Below are positions 31,830-39,981 of a stretch of 55,755 nucleotides of DNA, piece by piece. Source of the DNA: Fictibacillus macauensis ZFHKF-1 (GTDB taxonomy: Bacteria > Bacillota > Bacilli > Bacillales > Fictibacillaceae); the NCBI RefSeq assembly GCF_000269865.1, contig NZ_AKKV01000038.1, positions 1-55,755 on the forward strand, read 5' to 3'. The notes beneath the pieces were generated by a model that did not search any database, had not been told where the DNA came from, and saw nothing but the letters and a program-made list of their open reading frames with translations. The position numbers and the translations under genes were made by a program. The number at the start of each line of letters is the position of its first letter. The stretch's first letter is position 1.

Positions 31830-32060
31830 CTATTGAATCCATCGATCAAGTTCGTAGTAGTCCGGGTTTTGAGTAAGTGCTTCATGACAATCCTCGCATA
31901 TAATTTTGACATGGACATTGCCGACTTCATCATAAGCTAACATTTCATTTCGTTCTTCCACAGTTAACTGATGAAATCCTAATTGCTCACTCGTCACATC
32001 AAGCTCATGTAAACTTCCCATATGTTGACCACAATGACGACATTGATAATGAATAGACAT
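31830..32060 (-). CDS. fin: Anti-sigma-F factor Fin (YabK)
   Basis: In B. subtilis it shuts off sigma-F so that sigma-G can take over in the forespore. The 76 residues start MSIHYQCRHCGQHM and end CEDCHEALTQNP; the two CxxC pairs would bind zinc. The ATG at 32060 is preceded by GGAGG and matches the family length; the open frame runs nine residues further upstream. It lies about 70 bases after pth and has its own sigma-G-like promoter. Confidence 0.93.
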   Translation of the reverse strand: MSIHYQCRHCGQHMGSLHELDVTSEQLGFHQLTVEERNEMLAYDEVGNVHVKIICEDCHEALTQNPDYYELDRWIQ

Positions 32061-32099
32061 GGAATAGGCCTCCTCCGCTTCGGACAATCTTCTACTTTC

Positions 32100-32128
32100 A
32101 TTATGAACGAAACGAGGTGGTTCTATTC
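32100..32128 (-). promoter_or_regulatory. Candidate sigma-G promoter for fin
   Basis: On the minus strand GAATA, an 18-bp spacer and CATAAT. It lies between the pth stop and fin. fin is reported to be transcribed by sigma-F and sigma-G in B. subtilis. I see no GG-type sigma-F -10 box at this site. Confidence 0.6.
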
Positions 32129-32131
32129 GAC

Positions 32132-32695
32132 TTAGCCATTAAAAGCATTCATAACGCGATTAAACGGCATTTCTAAAAATGCCTCACATGCATCAGCTGA
32201 TTTAGTCACTAAGGACGCTACAGCCTCTTCTTCTGCTTTTGCAAATGTGCTTAACACAAAGTCTGGAACGGGTTGACGATTCGTTGGACGACCGATTCCA
32301 AAGCGCACACGATTAAATGTATCTGTCCCTAAATGCTGAATTAAAGATTTCATGCCATTATGACCGCCGGCACTTCCTTTTTGACGAAGTCGCAGTTTTC
32401 CACAAGGCATATCAAGGTCATCATAAATAACCGCTAAATCTTCGACGTCCAATTTAAAGTAATCCATAAACGGTCTAACACTTTCGCCCGATAGGTTCAT
32501 ATACGTTAATGGTTTTAGTAAGTATACTTTTTCACCATTTACCATTCCTGATCCATACAAGCCATTAAACTTCGCTTGATTTAATTCAATCCCAAATCGT
32601 TTAGATAATTCATCAATAACGAAAAATCCTACATTGTGACGGGTTTTTTCAAATTGTTTCCCTGGGTTACCTAACCCCACAAACCATCTCACCAT
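32132..32695 (-). CDS. pth: Peptidyl-tRNA hydrolase
   Basis: Releases peptides from tRNAs after drop-off; called spoVC in B. subtilis. 187 residues with the complete active site: [19 protein letters not shown] (N10, H20-type catalytic pair), [32 protein letters not shown] and [16 protein letters not shown]. No ribosome site better than GGATTAC is seen near the ATG. It follows ctc after a terminator and is followed by fin. Confidence 0.97.
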   Translation of the reverse strand: MVRWFVGLGNPGKQFEKTRHNVGFFVIDELSKRFGIELNQAKFNGLYGSGMVNGEKVYLLKPLTYMNLSGESVRPFMDYFKLDVEDLAVIYDDLDMPCGKLRLRQKGSAGGHNGMKSLIQHLGTDTFNRVRFGIGRPTNRQPVPDFVLSTFAKAEEEAVASLVTKSADACEAFLEMPFNRVMNAFNG

Positions 32696-32850
32696 GTAAT
32701 CCTCACTCTCTATATATACTTAAAAACGCAGGATGCTCCCACCCCGCCTGTCTGTTCTTCCTTATAAAAACTTGCCTATCTTAAGTATACACTAAATTCT
32801 CGAAAATCTTTAAGCGCAAGCGTTTTTGAACATGAAAAACTTACGAAAAA

Positions 32851-32877
32851 AAGGTGTAGCTCGTAGGCCACACCTTT
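32851..32877 (-). terminator. Terminator after ctc
   Basis: Stem AAGGTGTGGC/GCTACACCTT with a 6-base loop, followed on the minus strand by TTTTTCG. It lies 13 bases past the ctc stop. Confidence 0.85.
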
Positions 32878-32890
32878 CTTTCTTTATTTA

Positions 32891-33511
32891 TTATTCTTTT
32901 GCTTCGCCAATCACTTCAGGTTCTGAATCATTTCCTTCGTCCGCTTCCTCTTCAGAAGAAAGTTCAGTAGGAGGCGTTACAGTAAGAATAACTTCCTCAC
33001 CGTCACTGATTAGTTCATACGCGCTATTTTTTGATAAGTCATTAACAAGGAATGAGTCGCCTACACCTAGTTTTTCAATTGAAACATCAATATGTTCTGG
33101 CAAATCATTTGGTTTTGCTTTTACAGTAACCGTATGAAGAACACGTGTTAATACGCCGCCTTCTTTAACACCTGGCGAGTCGCCTACGATGTTAACTGGA
33201 ATCTCTGCTTCTACTTCTTTTTTCAAATCAACGACGAGAAAGTCAACATGTCTCACTTCGTTTTTCAAGCGATCGTGCTGTACTTCTTGAACCATAACCG
33301 GAATCGTTTTTCCTTCTGTATTTAAGGAGATTACGCCGTTTAAACCATTTTCTCGAAGTACTTTAATAAATTCGACTTCTTCAACAGAGATAGGTTGAGC
33401 TTCTATACCATTGCCATACACAACTGCTGGTACATTTCCCTCTGTTCTAACTTGAGTAATATACGAACGTTTCTCCGTTTGACGTTTATTGGCTTTAAGT
33501 TGCGTTGCCAT
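32891..33511 (-). CDS. ctc: Ribosomal protein bL25, general stress form (Ctc)
   Basis: Binds 5S rRNA in the large subunit. 206 residues: an N-terminal L25 domain (about 1-90, KANKRQTEKRSYITQVR, VPAVVYGNG) and a TL5-type C-terminal domain (about 95-185) ending in a long acidic tail (SSEEEADEGNDSEPEV). The two-domain form is the stress form in Bacillus. AAGGGTGAG lies 7 bases before the ATG. It has a sigma-B-type promoter, seen below, and is separated from prs by a terminator. Confidence 0.96.
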   Translation of the reverse strand: MATQLKANKRQTEKRSYITQVRTEGNVPAVVYGNGIEAQPISVEEVEFIKVLRENGLNGVISLNTEGKTIPVMVQEVQHDRLKNEVRHVDFLVVDLKKEVEAEIPVNIVGDSPGVKEGGVLTRVLHTVTVKAKPNDLPEHIDVSIEKLGVGDSFLVNDLSKNSAYELISDGEEVILTVTPPTELSSEEEADEGNDSEPEVIGEAKE

Positions 33512-33550
33512 AATGCTCTCACCCTTCCTAAAATAAGTCTCCTAAAAAAT

Positions 33551-33576
33551 GTACCCTTTTTTTCTTAATCTTAAAC
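33551..33576 (-). promoter_or_regulatory. Sigma-B promoter of ctc
   Basis: On the minus strand GTTTAA, a 14-bp spacer and GGGTAC, close to the sigma-B consensus GTTTAA-N12-15-GGGWAW. B. subtilis ctc is a classical sigma-B gene with the same box spacing. Confidence 0.78.
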
Positions 33577-33590
33577 ACACAAAGAAAAAA

Positions 33591-33622
33591 GCCTCAAAGA
33601 ACGTTGCCGTTTCTTTTGAGGC
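33591..33622 (-). terminator. Terminator after prs
   Basis: Stem GCCTCAAA with GAAACGG loop region and TTTGAGGC, flanked by A and T runs on both strands. It lies 14 bases past the prs stop, just upstream of the sigma-B site of ctc. Confidence 0.9.
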
Positions 33623-33636
33623 TTTTTGTGAGTTTA

Positions 33637-34590
33637 TTAATCAAATAATTTAGAAACAGATAATTGCTCGTGTACGCGAATAATCGCTTCTCCTAGCAAC
33701 GGTGCTACAGAAAGCTGAGTCACCTTATCTGTGCGTTTTTCTTCAGGCAATACAATCGTATTCGTAACAACAAGCTCTTTAATATGCGAGTTCTGAATAC
33801 GTTCCATCGCCGGTCCTGAAAGAACAGGGTGCGTACAGCATGCATACACTTCTTTTGCGCCATTTTCGACAAGCGCATTTGCAGCAAGTGTAATGGTTCC
33901 TGCTGTATCAATAATATCGTCAATCAAAATGGCTGTTTTGCCTTCAATGTTACCAACGATGTTCATTACTTCCGCTACGTTCGGACGCGGACGACGTTTA
34001 TCGATAATTGCAATCGGTGCTTTCAGACGATCCGCCATTTTACGCGCACGTGTTACACCACCATGATCTGGTGATACAACAACAATGTCGTCTAATTTTT
34101 TATTTTCAAAGTAATTGGCCAAAATAGGCACCCCAAGAAGCTGATCGACTGGGATATCAAAGAAACCTTGAATTTGAGTTGCGTGCAAGTCAATCGTAAT
34201 AACACGTGTTGCACCGGCTGTCTCAAGAAGGTTTGCTACTAGTTTTGCAGTGATTGGTTCACGTGCGCGTGCTTTTCGATCTTGTCGCGCATATCCGTAG
34301 TATGGAATGACCACATTGATAGTTTTTGCAGAAGCGCGCTTTAACGCATCAATCATAATGAGAAGCTCCATTAAATGCTGATTTACAGGATTGCTTGTCG
34401 ATTGAATGATGTAAACTTCGCTACCGCGAATACTTTCCTCAATATTAATTTGGATTTCGCCATCACTAAAATGAGTAACCGAGCTCTTTCCAAGATCAAT
34501 TCCGATATGCTTTGCAATTTCTTCAGCTAATTCAATATTTGAATTTAACGTAAATACCTTCAATGTAGAGTCAACATAACTAGTAGCCAT
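33637..34590 (-). CDS. prs: Ribose-phosphate pyrophosphokinase
   Basis: Makes PRPP from ribose 5-phosphate and ATP for purines, pyrimidines, histidine and tryptophan. 317 residues from the ATG at 34590. Family signatures: [30 protein letters not shown], the PRPP signature [18 protein letters not shown] and the binding loop [18 protein letters not shown] two codons upstream is less well spaced from AAGGA. It lies 57 bases after glmU, as in B. subtilis. Confidence 0.97.
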   Translation of the reverse strand: MATSYVDSTLKVFTLNSNIELAEEIAKHIGIDLGKSSVTHFSDGEIQINIEESIRGSEVYIIQSTSNPVNQHLMELLIMIDALKRASAKTINVVIPYYGYARQDRKARAREPITAKLVANLLETAGATRVITIDLHATQIQGFFDIPVDQLLGVPILANYFENKKLDDIVVVSPDHGGVTRARKMADRLKAPIAIIDKRRPRPNVAEVMNIVGNIEGKTAILIDDIIDTAGTITLAANALVENGAKEVYACCTHPVLSGPAMERIQNSHIKELVVTNTIVLPEEKRTDKVTQLSVAPLLGEAIIRVHEQLSVSKLFD

Positions 34591-34647
34591 TAACACCTAT
34601 TCCTTCCGTTTTTTAACTGCTTATTTTTAAATAAAGTACTTATGCTT

Positions 34648-36021
34648 TTATTTCTTGCCTTTAAGCTTGGAAACATAATCTTCTTTAACCATCTGACGAC
34701 TTCTAGCAATAGCTAGGGCTTCACCTGGCACATCTTTAGAGATGGTTGAGCCAGCTGCCACATAGGCATTTTCGCCGATTGTTACCGGGGCAATTAAGTT
34801 AGAGTTACATCCAATAAAGGCTCCATCCTTCACTTTCGTAACAAACTTATTCGTACCATCATAATTAACGGTAATAGAGCCACAACCAAGATTAACGTCC
34901 TTACCAATCTCAGCATCTCCAATGTAGCTTAAATGAGAAGCTTTACTGCCCTTCGCCATGACTGACTTCTTCACTTCAACAAAGTTACCAATCTTCACAT
35001 CATCTTCAATGGAGGAAGCAGGGCGAATATGAGCAAACGGTCCAACAGATACATCGTTCCCAATTTCGCTATCATTCACTACAGATTGCTTAATTGTATT
35101 TCCGTTTCCAATCGTACTATCTTTAATTTCGCTATTCGGCCCAATTATATTGTTTTCTCCAATTACAGAAGCACCGGTTATAATTGTTCCTGGATATAGA
35201 ATGGTGTCTTGACCGATCACAGCATCACAAGAAATATACGTTTGTTGTGGATCAATAAGAGTCACGCCATTTCTCATATGCTGCTCATTAATTCGTTGTT
35301 TCATAATTTGCTCTGCTTGCGAAAGCGCTACGCGATCGTTTACCCCTAGTGTCTCGTCGAAAGAAGCGGTTTGATAGGCAGCGACAACTTCACCTTGTTT
35401 TTTCAATATTTCCGCCACATCAGGTAAGTAGTACTCCCCTTGGACGTTATCGTTACTAACAGAAGCTAACGCCGTAAATAATGCTTGATTATCAAAGCAA
35501 TACGTTCCAGTATTAATTTCTTGTACAAGACGCTCTTCTTCCGATGCATCTTTATGCTCAACGATGCGAGCAACTGTACCGTCTGCTTGGCGGATAATAC
35601 GACCATAGCCAGCAGGATTTTCGGCATGAGCAGTTAGAATCGTTACTTTTGCTCCTGCCTTCTGATGCTCTGCAAGCAATTTTTCCATCGTTTCCGCTGT
35701 CATAAGTGGTGTATCACCACAAACAACGAGTGTCGTTCCTTCTTCATTGGCAAGAAGTTGCTTCGCTTGGCTAACTGCATGCGCTGTACCAAGTTGTTCT
35801 TCTTGCAATACATATTCTGAGGAACTTCCTAACTGTTCCTTTACTAAATCGGCTCCGTGACCAACAACTGTTACTATTTTGTTTGTATGTAGCTTTGTAA
35901 TCTGATCCACTACATGCTGTACCATCGGTTTGCCGCATACAGGATGTAGGACTTTATATAAGCTGGATTTCATTCTTGTTCCTTGACCTGCAGCTAACAC
36001 TACTGCATAGCGATTACTCAT
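34648..36021 (-). CDS. glmU: Bifunctional N-acetylglucosamine-1-phosphate uridyltransferase / glucosamine-1-phosphate acetyltransferase
   Basis: Makes UDP-GlcNAc for the cell wall; called gcaD in B. subtilis. The start at 36021 has GGAGG 5 bases upstream and gives 457 residues. An N-terminal nucleotidyltransferase (about 1-228) has [21 protein letters not shown]; the C-terminal half (about 250-440) is a left-handed beta helix of hexapeptide repeats with [23 protein letters not shown] and NVDGTNK-like [10 protein letters not shown] near the acetyl site. It follows spoVG after a terminator and precedes prs. Confidence 0.97.
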   Translation of the reverse strand: MSNRYAVVLAAGQGTRMKSSLYKVLHPVCGKPMVQHVVDQITKLHTNKIVTVVGHGADLVKEQLGSSSEYVLQEEQLGTAHAVSQAKQLLANEEGTTLVVCGDTPLMTAETMEKLLAEHQKAGAKVTILTAHAENPAGYGRIIRQADGTVARIVEHKDASEEERLVQEINTGTYCFDNQALFTALASVSNDNVQGEYYLPDVAEILKKQGEVVAAYQTASFDETLGVNDRVALSQAEQIMKQRINEQHMRNGVTLIDPQQTYISCDAVIGQDTILYPGTIITGASVIGENNIIGPNSEIKDSTIGNGNTIKQSVVNDSEIGNDVSVGPFAHIRPASSIEDDVKIGNFVEVKKSVMAKGSKASHLSYIGDAEIGKDVNLGCGSITVNYDGTNKFVTKVKDGAFIGCNSNLIAPVTIGENAYVAAGSTISKDVPGEALAIARSRQMVKEDYVSKLKGKK

Positions 36022-36241
36022 AATGACCTCCATTTTTTTAACTAAAAACACTCTAATATTCCATTAAAAAATATACTCTATAATGCTTGTCATTTCAAGC
36101 AGTGTGAAGGATTTGTCAAGGTATTGTTAATTTTAGGAATATATAATGTATATCTTTGCTTGAAAATTTCTAATCCTTGTCATAACTTCCGTTTCAACCC
36201 TCTACGACTAGCTACCTATTTATGTAAGAGAACAAGCAAAA

Positions 36242-36263
36242 AAGAACCCCCGAAGGAGTTCTT
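36242..36263 (-). terminator. Terminator after spoVG
   Basis: Stem AAGAACTCC/GGGGTTCTT with a TTCG tetraloop, followed on the minus strand by TTTTTGC. It lies 10 bases past the spoVG stop. Confidence 0.88.
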
Positions 36264-36273
36264 GTGTTTTTTT

Positions 36274-36564
36274 TTAGGATGCTCCTGCTTCTTCAAAAGC
36301 AGCTTCCATTTCACCCATCCTATGATATTCCGTCAGTACAGCATTTTGAATCTTTTCGCGAGTGCCTGACGTAATCGGATGAGCGATATCTCTAAACTCT
36401 CCATCTGGCGTTCTTTTACTAGGCATTGCCACGAACATACCATTATTGCCATCGATCACACGAATATCATGAATCACAAATTCATGATCAATCGTAATCG
36501 AAGCAATCGCTTTCATTCGACCGTCTGTTGTAACTCGTCGTAATCTTACGTCTGTTACTTCCAT
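36274..36564 (-). CDS. spoVG: Septation and sporulation regulator SpoVG
   Basis: Small DNA/RNA-binding regulator. The 96 residues begin [22 protein letters not shown], with [23 protein letters not shown] and [17 protein letters not shown]. The ATG at 36564 has AAGGTGG 6-9 bases upstream; a few extra codons are open. A sigma-H promoter lies about 40 bases upstream. In B. subtilis the gene is repressed by AbrB, whose gene is also in this window. Confidence 0.96.
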   Translation of the reverse strand: MEVTDVRLRRVTTDGRMKAIASITIDHEFVIHDIRVIDGNNGMFVAMPSKRTPDGEFRDIAHPITSGTREKIQNAVLTEYHRMGEMEAAFEEAGAS

Positions 36565-36605
36565 TACAAACACCACCTTTTTCCATAAATAAGAACGTAT
36601 TACAA

Positions 36606-36632
36606 GATTTCTTCATTTTCTCTTAAATTCCT
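36606..36632 (-). promoter_or_regulatory. Sigma-H promoter of spoVG
   Basis: On the minus strand AGGAATT, a 14-bp gap and GAAATC. In B. subtilis the spoVG sigma-H promoter has AGGATTT and GAATTG with the same 14-bp gap. The 25 bases upstream are almost pure A and T, as in the AbrB-binding region of B. subtilis spoVG. Confidence 0.78.
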
Positions 36633-36714
36633 TCTGATAAAATAAAAAATTTTTAAAAAATTACAGCAATATCCATGGTTGCTTTTTCCTAAATATCTCT
36701 TGTAAAGCATGAAA

Positions 36715-36760
36715 TGAAGAAAGAGGAATCTCACGCACAGCGGAGATTCCTCCTTCTTCA
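36715..36760. other. Long imperfect inverted repeat upstream of spoVG
   Basis: Arms of 18 bp (TGAAGAA, one mismatch, GAGGAATCTC) face GAGATTCCTC, one mismatch and TTCTTCA, with a 10-base loop. It is 40 bases beyond the ridA terminator and about 80 bases upstream of the sigma-H promoter. On the minus strand TTTCTTCATTTCATGC follows, a poor T run. It is not explained by any gene here. Confidence 0.6.
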
Positions 36761-36800
36761 TGAAAATCGTATACTAGCTGGCTCTTTTTCTGAACAAAAA

Positions 36801-36835
36801 AAGACCCCTAAGACGTTTTCCGTCTAAAGAGTCTT
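36801..36835 (-). terminator. Terminator after ridA
   Basis: Long stem of 15 base pairs with one mismatch (AAGACTCTTTAGACG against CGTCTTAGGGGTCTT) around a GAAAA loop, followed on the minus strand by TTTTTTTG. It lies 8 bases past the ridA stop. Confidence 0.9.
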
Positions 36836-36843
36836 CCGCTTTC

Positions 36844-37221
36844 TTAAGGTGTAACGAGGGCAATGACTTCTATTTCGATGTCAACATCTTTCGGTAACCT
36901 TGCCACCTCAACACACGAGCGCGCTGGCTTATGTTCACCAAAATATTCTCCATACACTTCATTGATCTTCACAAAATCATCCATGTTTTTTATAAAGACC
37001 GTTGTTTTTACTACAGAATCAAAAGAAGCTTGAGCAGCTGTTAATACAGCTTGCACATTTTTCATTACTTGATGTGTTTGATCAACAATATCACCCGTAA
37101 CGAGCGTACCTTCTGCTGTTAGCGGAATTTGTCCTGAGCTATAGAACATGTTATTTACAATCATTCCTTGCGAATACGGACCAATTGCCGCAGGTGCTCC
37201 CTTTGTATGTACGGATTTCAT
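36844..37221 (-). CDS. ridA: RidA-family enamine/imine deaminase (YabJ)
   Basis: Hydrolyses reactive enamines made by PLP enzymes; called yabJ in B. subtilis, where it is linked to purR control. 125 residues with the family pattern [45 protein letters not shown] and [20 protein letters not shown], including the conserved arginine and glutamate near the C-terminus. It begins 3 bases after purR, so the two are one operon. Confidence 0.96.
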   Translation of the reverse strand: MKSVHTKGAPAAIGPYSQGMIVNNMFYSSGQIPLTAEGTLVTGDIVDQTHQVMKNVQAVLTAAQASFDSVVKTTVFIKNMDDFVKINEVYGEYFGEHKPARSCVEVARLPKDVDIEIEVIALVTP

Positions 37222-37224
37222 TCA

Positions 37225-38052
37225 TCAACTCTCCCTTTTTTGAAAGTAGTTTCCTTGTTCCACTTCAATTCGTTTCTCTTTCTCATTCACGCCTGCTAAG
37301 CGAGTAAGTGAAACATAATCATTGACGAGTCGTTCTGCTCCGTCTTCTGATTCAACGAGTACACCGATCCCTGCAACGTGTGCTTGAAATTCTTGAATGA
37401 GACTAATCATGCCGCGAATAGTCCCACCTGCTTTCATAAAGTCATCGATAATGAGAACGTTCGCATCCTTCTTAATACTTCGTCTTGCAAGTGCCATCGT
37501 CTGAATGCGTTTGGAAGAGCCTGATACGTAATTAATACTCACGGTAGACCCTTCTGTCACTCGACTGTTAGAGCGGACAATTACAACCGGAACGTTAAGC
37601 TGTGTAGCCACAGCATAAGCTAACGGAATACCTTTCGTTGCTACCGTCATGACGGTGTCAATTTTCAAATGTGAGAACACAGACGAAAACAATCGACCTA
37701 CTTGATTGACGAGGGTAGGGTTTCCAATCATATCCGTTAAATATAAATATCCGCCGGGCAAAAGCCGTTCAGGATCTTCTAGAAGGTCAATGAGCTCTTC
37801 AATGGTTTCTTCTGCTTCTTCTTTTGAAACGGAAGGAATGTATTTTACACCGCCAGCGGCTCCCGCTACCGTTACGAGCGAGCCAATTCCCTGGTATTCA
37901 AAGTTTTCTTTAATAATGCCTAAATCTTCACTAATTGATGACTTAGCAGACTGATACCGTTCAACAAAATAAGATAAAGGAATCAATTGATGAGGATGAT
38001 TCAACAAATATGTTGTTAGGTCGACCATTCTTCCACTTCGTTTAAGTTTCAT
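37225..38052 (-). CDS. purR: Purine operon repressor PurR
   Basis: Binds PurBoxes and is relieved by PRPP. 275 residues. Residues 1-75 form a winged helix (RSGRMVDLTTYLLNHPHQLIP, ERYQSAKSSISEDLGII), and residues 80-275 an inactive phosphoribosyltransferase fold with the PRPP motif NVLIIDDFMKAGGTIRGM. GGAGG lies 6 bases before the ATG. Upstream lie a sigma-A promoter and two PurBoxes, so autoregulation is likely. It is followed directly by ridA. Confidence 0.97.
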   Translation of the reverse strand: MKLKRSGRMVDLTTYLLNHPHQLIPLSYFVERYQSAKSSISEDLGIIKENFEYQGIGSLVTVAGAAGGVKYIPSVSKEEAEETIEELIDLLEDPERLLPGGYLYLTDMIGNPTLVNQVGRLFSSVFSHLKIDTVMTVATKGIPLAYAVATQLNVPVVIVRSNSRVTEGSTVSINYVSGSSKRIQTMALARRSIKKDANVLIIDDFMKAGGTIRGMISLIQEFQAHVAGIGVLVESEDGAERLVNDYVSLTRLAGVNEKEKRIEVEQGNYFQKRES

Positions 38053-38063
38053 CCTGTTCCTCC

Positions 38064-38114
38064 AAAACCGAATATTATATGGTTAATATACCATTTTCAT
38101 ACGGTTTTTATCAA
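38064..38114 (-). promoter_or_regulatory. purR promoter with two inverted PurBoxes
   Basis: On the minus strand the -35 TTGATA (38109-38114), an 18-bp spacer and -10 TATATT (38085-38090). A PurBox AAAACCGAATATT lies on the plus strand at 38064-38076 and a weaker one, with ACCGTAT, on the minus strand at 38096-38108. These match the Bacillus PurR consensus AWWWCCGAACWWT with few changes and face each other across the promoter. Confidence 0.72.
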
Positions 38115-38126
38115 TAAGGAAAGTAC

Positions 38127-39005
38127 TTAGTTCTCCTCTTGCTCCTCACCTAACAATCGAACGGCAAATACTTCATGACAAAAACCTCGCAACCCATTGT
38201 ACGCTCGATTCGCTCTTGTTTCATGCTGAAATAAACCGAATACAGTAGGTCCACTACCACTCATGAGCACACCATCTGCACCAAGACGTAGCATTAATTC
38301 TTTTAAATGCTTCACTTCTGGATGAAGTGCAAGCGTCACCGATTCTAGAACGTTGCCGAGTTTGTTGCAAATTGTCTTATAGCTTCCATCTTCAATCGCA
38401 TCCACCATACCATCGAGATCAGGATGCACAACTGTATTCATGTTCACTCTTCGATATACTTCTGCCGTGGAAACCCCAATTGGTGGTTTCGCTAATAATA
38501 CCCAGCATGGTGGTGGCGCCGTAATATGTTGTATCTTTTCACCACGTCCACTAGCAATGGCTGTTCCGCCATACACACAAAACGATACGTCAGAGCCAAT
38601 CTTAGCGCCAAGCTCCGCCAATTCATCAAGCGAAAGACCTAGCTTCCAAATGTGGTTCAGTCCTTTTAATGTTGCAGCTGCATCGCTACTGCCCCCGGCA
38701 AGGCCGGCAGCAACCGGGATATGCTTGTCAATATGAATGGCCACGCCTTTTTTAATATGAAACGTCTCTTTTAACAGCATCGCTGCCTGATAAGCCAAAT
38801 TACGATGATCAAGTGGCACAAATCCGCCTGTTGATTCAATTGTAATTTTGTCTTCTTGAAGCAAGGTCATCTCAACACGATCGGCGAGATCAACAGTGGT
38901 CATAATCATTTTCACTTCATGGTATCCATCTGCCCGTTTCCCTAAAACATCGAGAGATAAGTTAATTTTCGCAGGTGCTTTAATGGATATCTTCGTTTCA
39001 TTCAT
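38127..39005 (-). CDS. ispE: 4-diphosphocytidyl-2-C-methyl-D-erythritol kinase
   Basis: GHMP-family kinase of the MEP isoprenoid pathway. 292 residues from the ATG at 39005 (AGGGGA 7 bases upstream). The motifs are [20 protein letters not shown] near residue 9, ATP-binding [20 protein letters not shown] near 97, and the GHMP motif [16 protein letters not shown] near 258. It lies between sspF and purR; no terminator is visible before the purR promoter. Confidence 0.96.
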   Translation of the reverse strand: MNETKISIKAPAKINLSLDVLGKRADGYHEVKMIMTTVDLADRVEMTLLQEDKITIESTGGFVPLDHRNLAYQAAMLLKETFHIKKGVAIHIDKHIPVAAGLAGGSSDAAATLKGLNHIWKLGLSLDELAELGAKIGSDVSFCVYGGTAIASGRGEKIQHITAPPPCWVLLAKPPIGVSTAEVYRRVNMNTVVHPDLDGMVDAIEDGSYKTICNKLGNVLESVTLALHPEVKHLKELMLRLGADGVLMSGSGPTVFGLFQHETRANRAYNGLRGFCHEVFAVRLLGEEQEEN

Positions 39006-39083
39006 AAAAGATTCCCCTAAAATTTTTTGATAAGTTGATACTATCATAAATTACGCATCCACTCTAGATTTACTATCGTACAC

Positions 39084-39132
39084 AAAAGCCAGAGCAGTCA
39101 CTCATGTGTTCTATGCGTGTGCTCTGGCTTTT
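39084..39132 (-). terminator. Terminator between sspF and ispE
   Basis: Stem AAAGCCAGAGCA/TGCTCTGGCTTT (12 bp perfect) with a loop of about 23 bases, and runs of T or A on both sides. It lies 2 bases past the sspF stop, and it could work in either direction. Confidence 0.85.
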
Positions 39133-39133
39133 T

Positions 39134-39301
39134 TTATTTTAAGTTTTGCTTAGCGATTTCTACCGCACGCTTCACCATATTGCCTGCATCATTGGCGCTA
39201 ATACTGCCCCAACCCTCTTGTTGTACCGTATCGTAAAAGCCTAAATCTTTAGCGAGTGTTGTCTTTAAAGATTCTGACATCATTCCACGCTTTTTGCCCA
39301 C
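39134..39301 (-). CDS. sspF: Small acid-soluble spore protein SspF
   Basis: Alpha/beta-type DNA-binding spore protein. It reads GTG then [20 protein letters not shown], ending [10 protein letters not shown], 55 residues and then TAA. The conserved motif [20 protein letters not shown] is complete. The start is a GTG, with AAAGGAGTGA upstream. The gene is small, and a sigma-G-like promoter sits upstream, consistent with forespore expression. Its place between veg and ispE matches B. subtilis. Confidence 0.93.
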   Translation of the reverse strand: MGKKRGMMSESLKTTLAKDLGFYDTVQQEGWGSISANDAGNMVKRAVEIAKQNLK

Positions 39302-39323
39302 TTTCGTTCACTCCTTTTCTTCC

Positions 39324-39353
39324 TAGTATTTTACGAAGGGCCGTTCTCTATGT
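39324..39353 (-). promoter_or_regulatory. Candidate sigma-G promoter for sspF
   Basis: On the minus strand ACATA, an 18-bp spacer and AATACTA, near the sigma-G consensus (gnATR and CATACTA). It lies about 23 bases upstream of the GTG. Confidence 0.55.
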
Positions 39354-39385
39354 ATGTCTTACTTTTGGATTAGAAATAAAAAAAA

Positions 39386-39402
39386 CGCCCAGTTGTTGGG
39401 CG
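39386..39402 (-). terminator. Terminator after veg
   Basis: Stem CGCCCA/TGGGCG with a 5-base loop, followed on the minus strand by TTTTTTTTATTTC. It lies about 40 bases past the veg stop. Confidence 0.85.
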
Positions 39403-39441
39403 CATATGTCGGTGCAAGCAAAAAAAAAGCAGTAAGACCTC

Positions 39442-39702
39442 TTACTGCCCGCTAACCACCTGGGATTCTTCTATGAAAGTTAATTCAACGGTTTCTGTTA
39501 ATACGTCAGCGTAGCTGTAAGAAACACGTTCAAAAGCGTTGGTGTCCTGATCCAGTTTAATAATAAATACGGCAGGGTAGGTTTCTTCTAAAGTTCCCAT
39601 ACGCTCGATCGTCTTACGACGGCCGCCGTTTGCTCTAAGAGAAAGTCTCTTACCCACGTTAGACTCTAAAATTTGTCTAATGTCCACAATCGTTTTACCC
39701 AT
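39442..39702 (-). CDS. veg: Veg protein, biofilm-related regulator
   Basis: In B. subtilis Veg is a highly expressed protein that promotes biofilm formation by opposing SinR; the mechanism is unclear. The 86 residues [27 protein letters not shown] and [18 protein letters not shown] match Veg closely. GAGGTGG lies 7 bases before the ATG. The promoter is strong and the leader only about 18 bases. The gene is alone in its unit. Confidence 0.96.
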   Translation of the reverse strand: MGKTIVDIRQILESNVGKRLSLRANGGRRKTIERMGTLEETYPAVFIIKLDQDTNAFERVSYSYADVLTETVELTFIEESQVVSGQ

Positions 39703-39726
39703 ATCGGCTCCACCTCACTTAGACAA

Positions 39727-39756
39727 ATTGTAACATAAATCGCTACTTTTTGTCAA
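39727..39756 (-). promoter_or_regulatory. veg promoter (sigma-A)
   Basis: On the minus strand TTGACA, an 18-bp spacer and TACAAT, both close to consensus. The B. subtilis veg promoter, one of its strongest, has the same boxes with a 17-bp spacer. A-rich sequence lies upstream. Confidence 0.88.
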
Positions 39757-39947
39757 ATTAAAACCTAAAATTATAGCAATTTTAAATTACTTATGTCAAT
39801 GATAATTTATCCTTTTTTTCACTTTTATTATGTGGACAATCAAAAAAATTATGTACAGTTTGTAGAATTTTGTTGTGAAAGACAAAAATTACGGTTAATG
39901 CACCATTTTTCTAGAATAAAAAAAGCACTTCTTATAACCAGCAAAAG

Positions 39948-39978
39948 AACTCCCCAGCAACGAGCTTGCCGGAGAGTT
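39948..39978 (-). terminator. Terminator after yabG
   Basis: Stem AACTCTCCGGCAA/TTGCTGGGGAGTT, 13 bp with two G-U pairs, loop GCTCG, followed on the minus strand by CTTTTGC. It lies 3 bases past the yabG stop. The rest of the gap to veg (39757-39947) is A/T-rich without a gene. Confidence 0.85.
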
Positions 39979-39981
39979 TCT

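Noticed and set aside
36657-36760. Minus-strand small open frame through the hairpin upstream of spoVG, starting MKKEES
   Set aside because: It runs through the inverted repeat and the A/T-rich sigma-H region, and its composition does not look like a protein.
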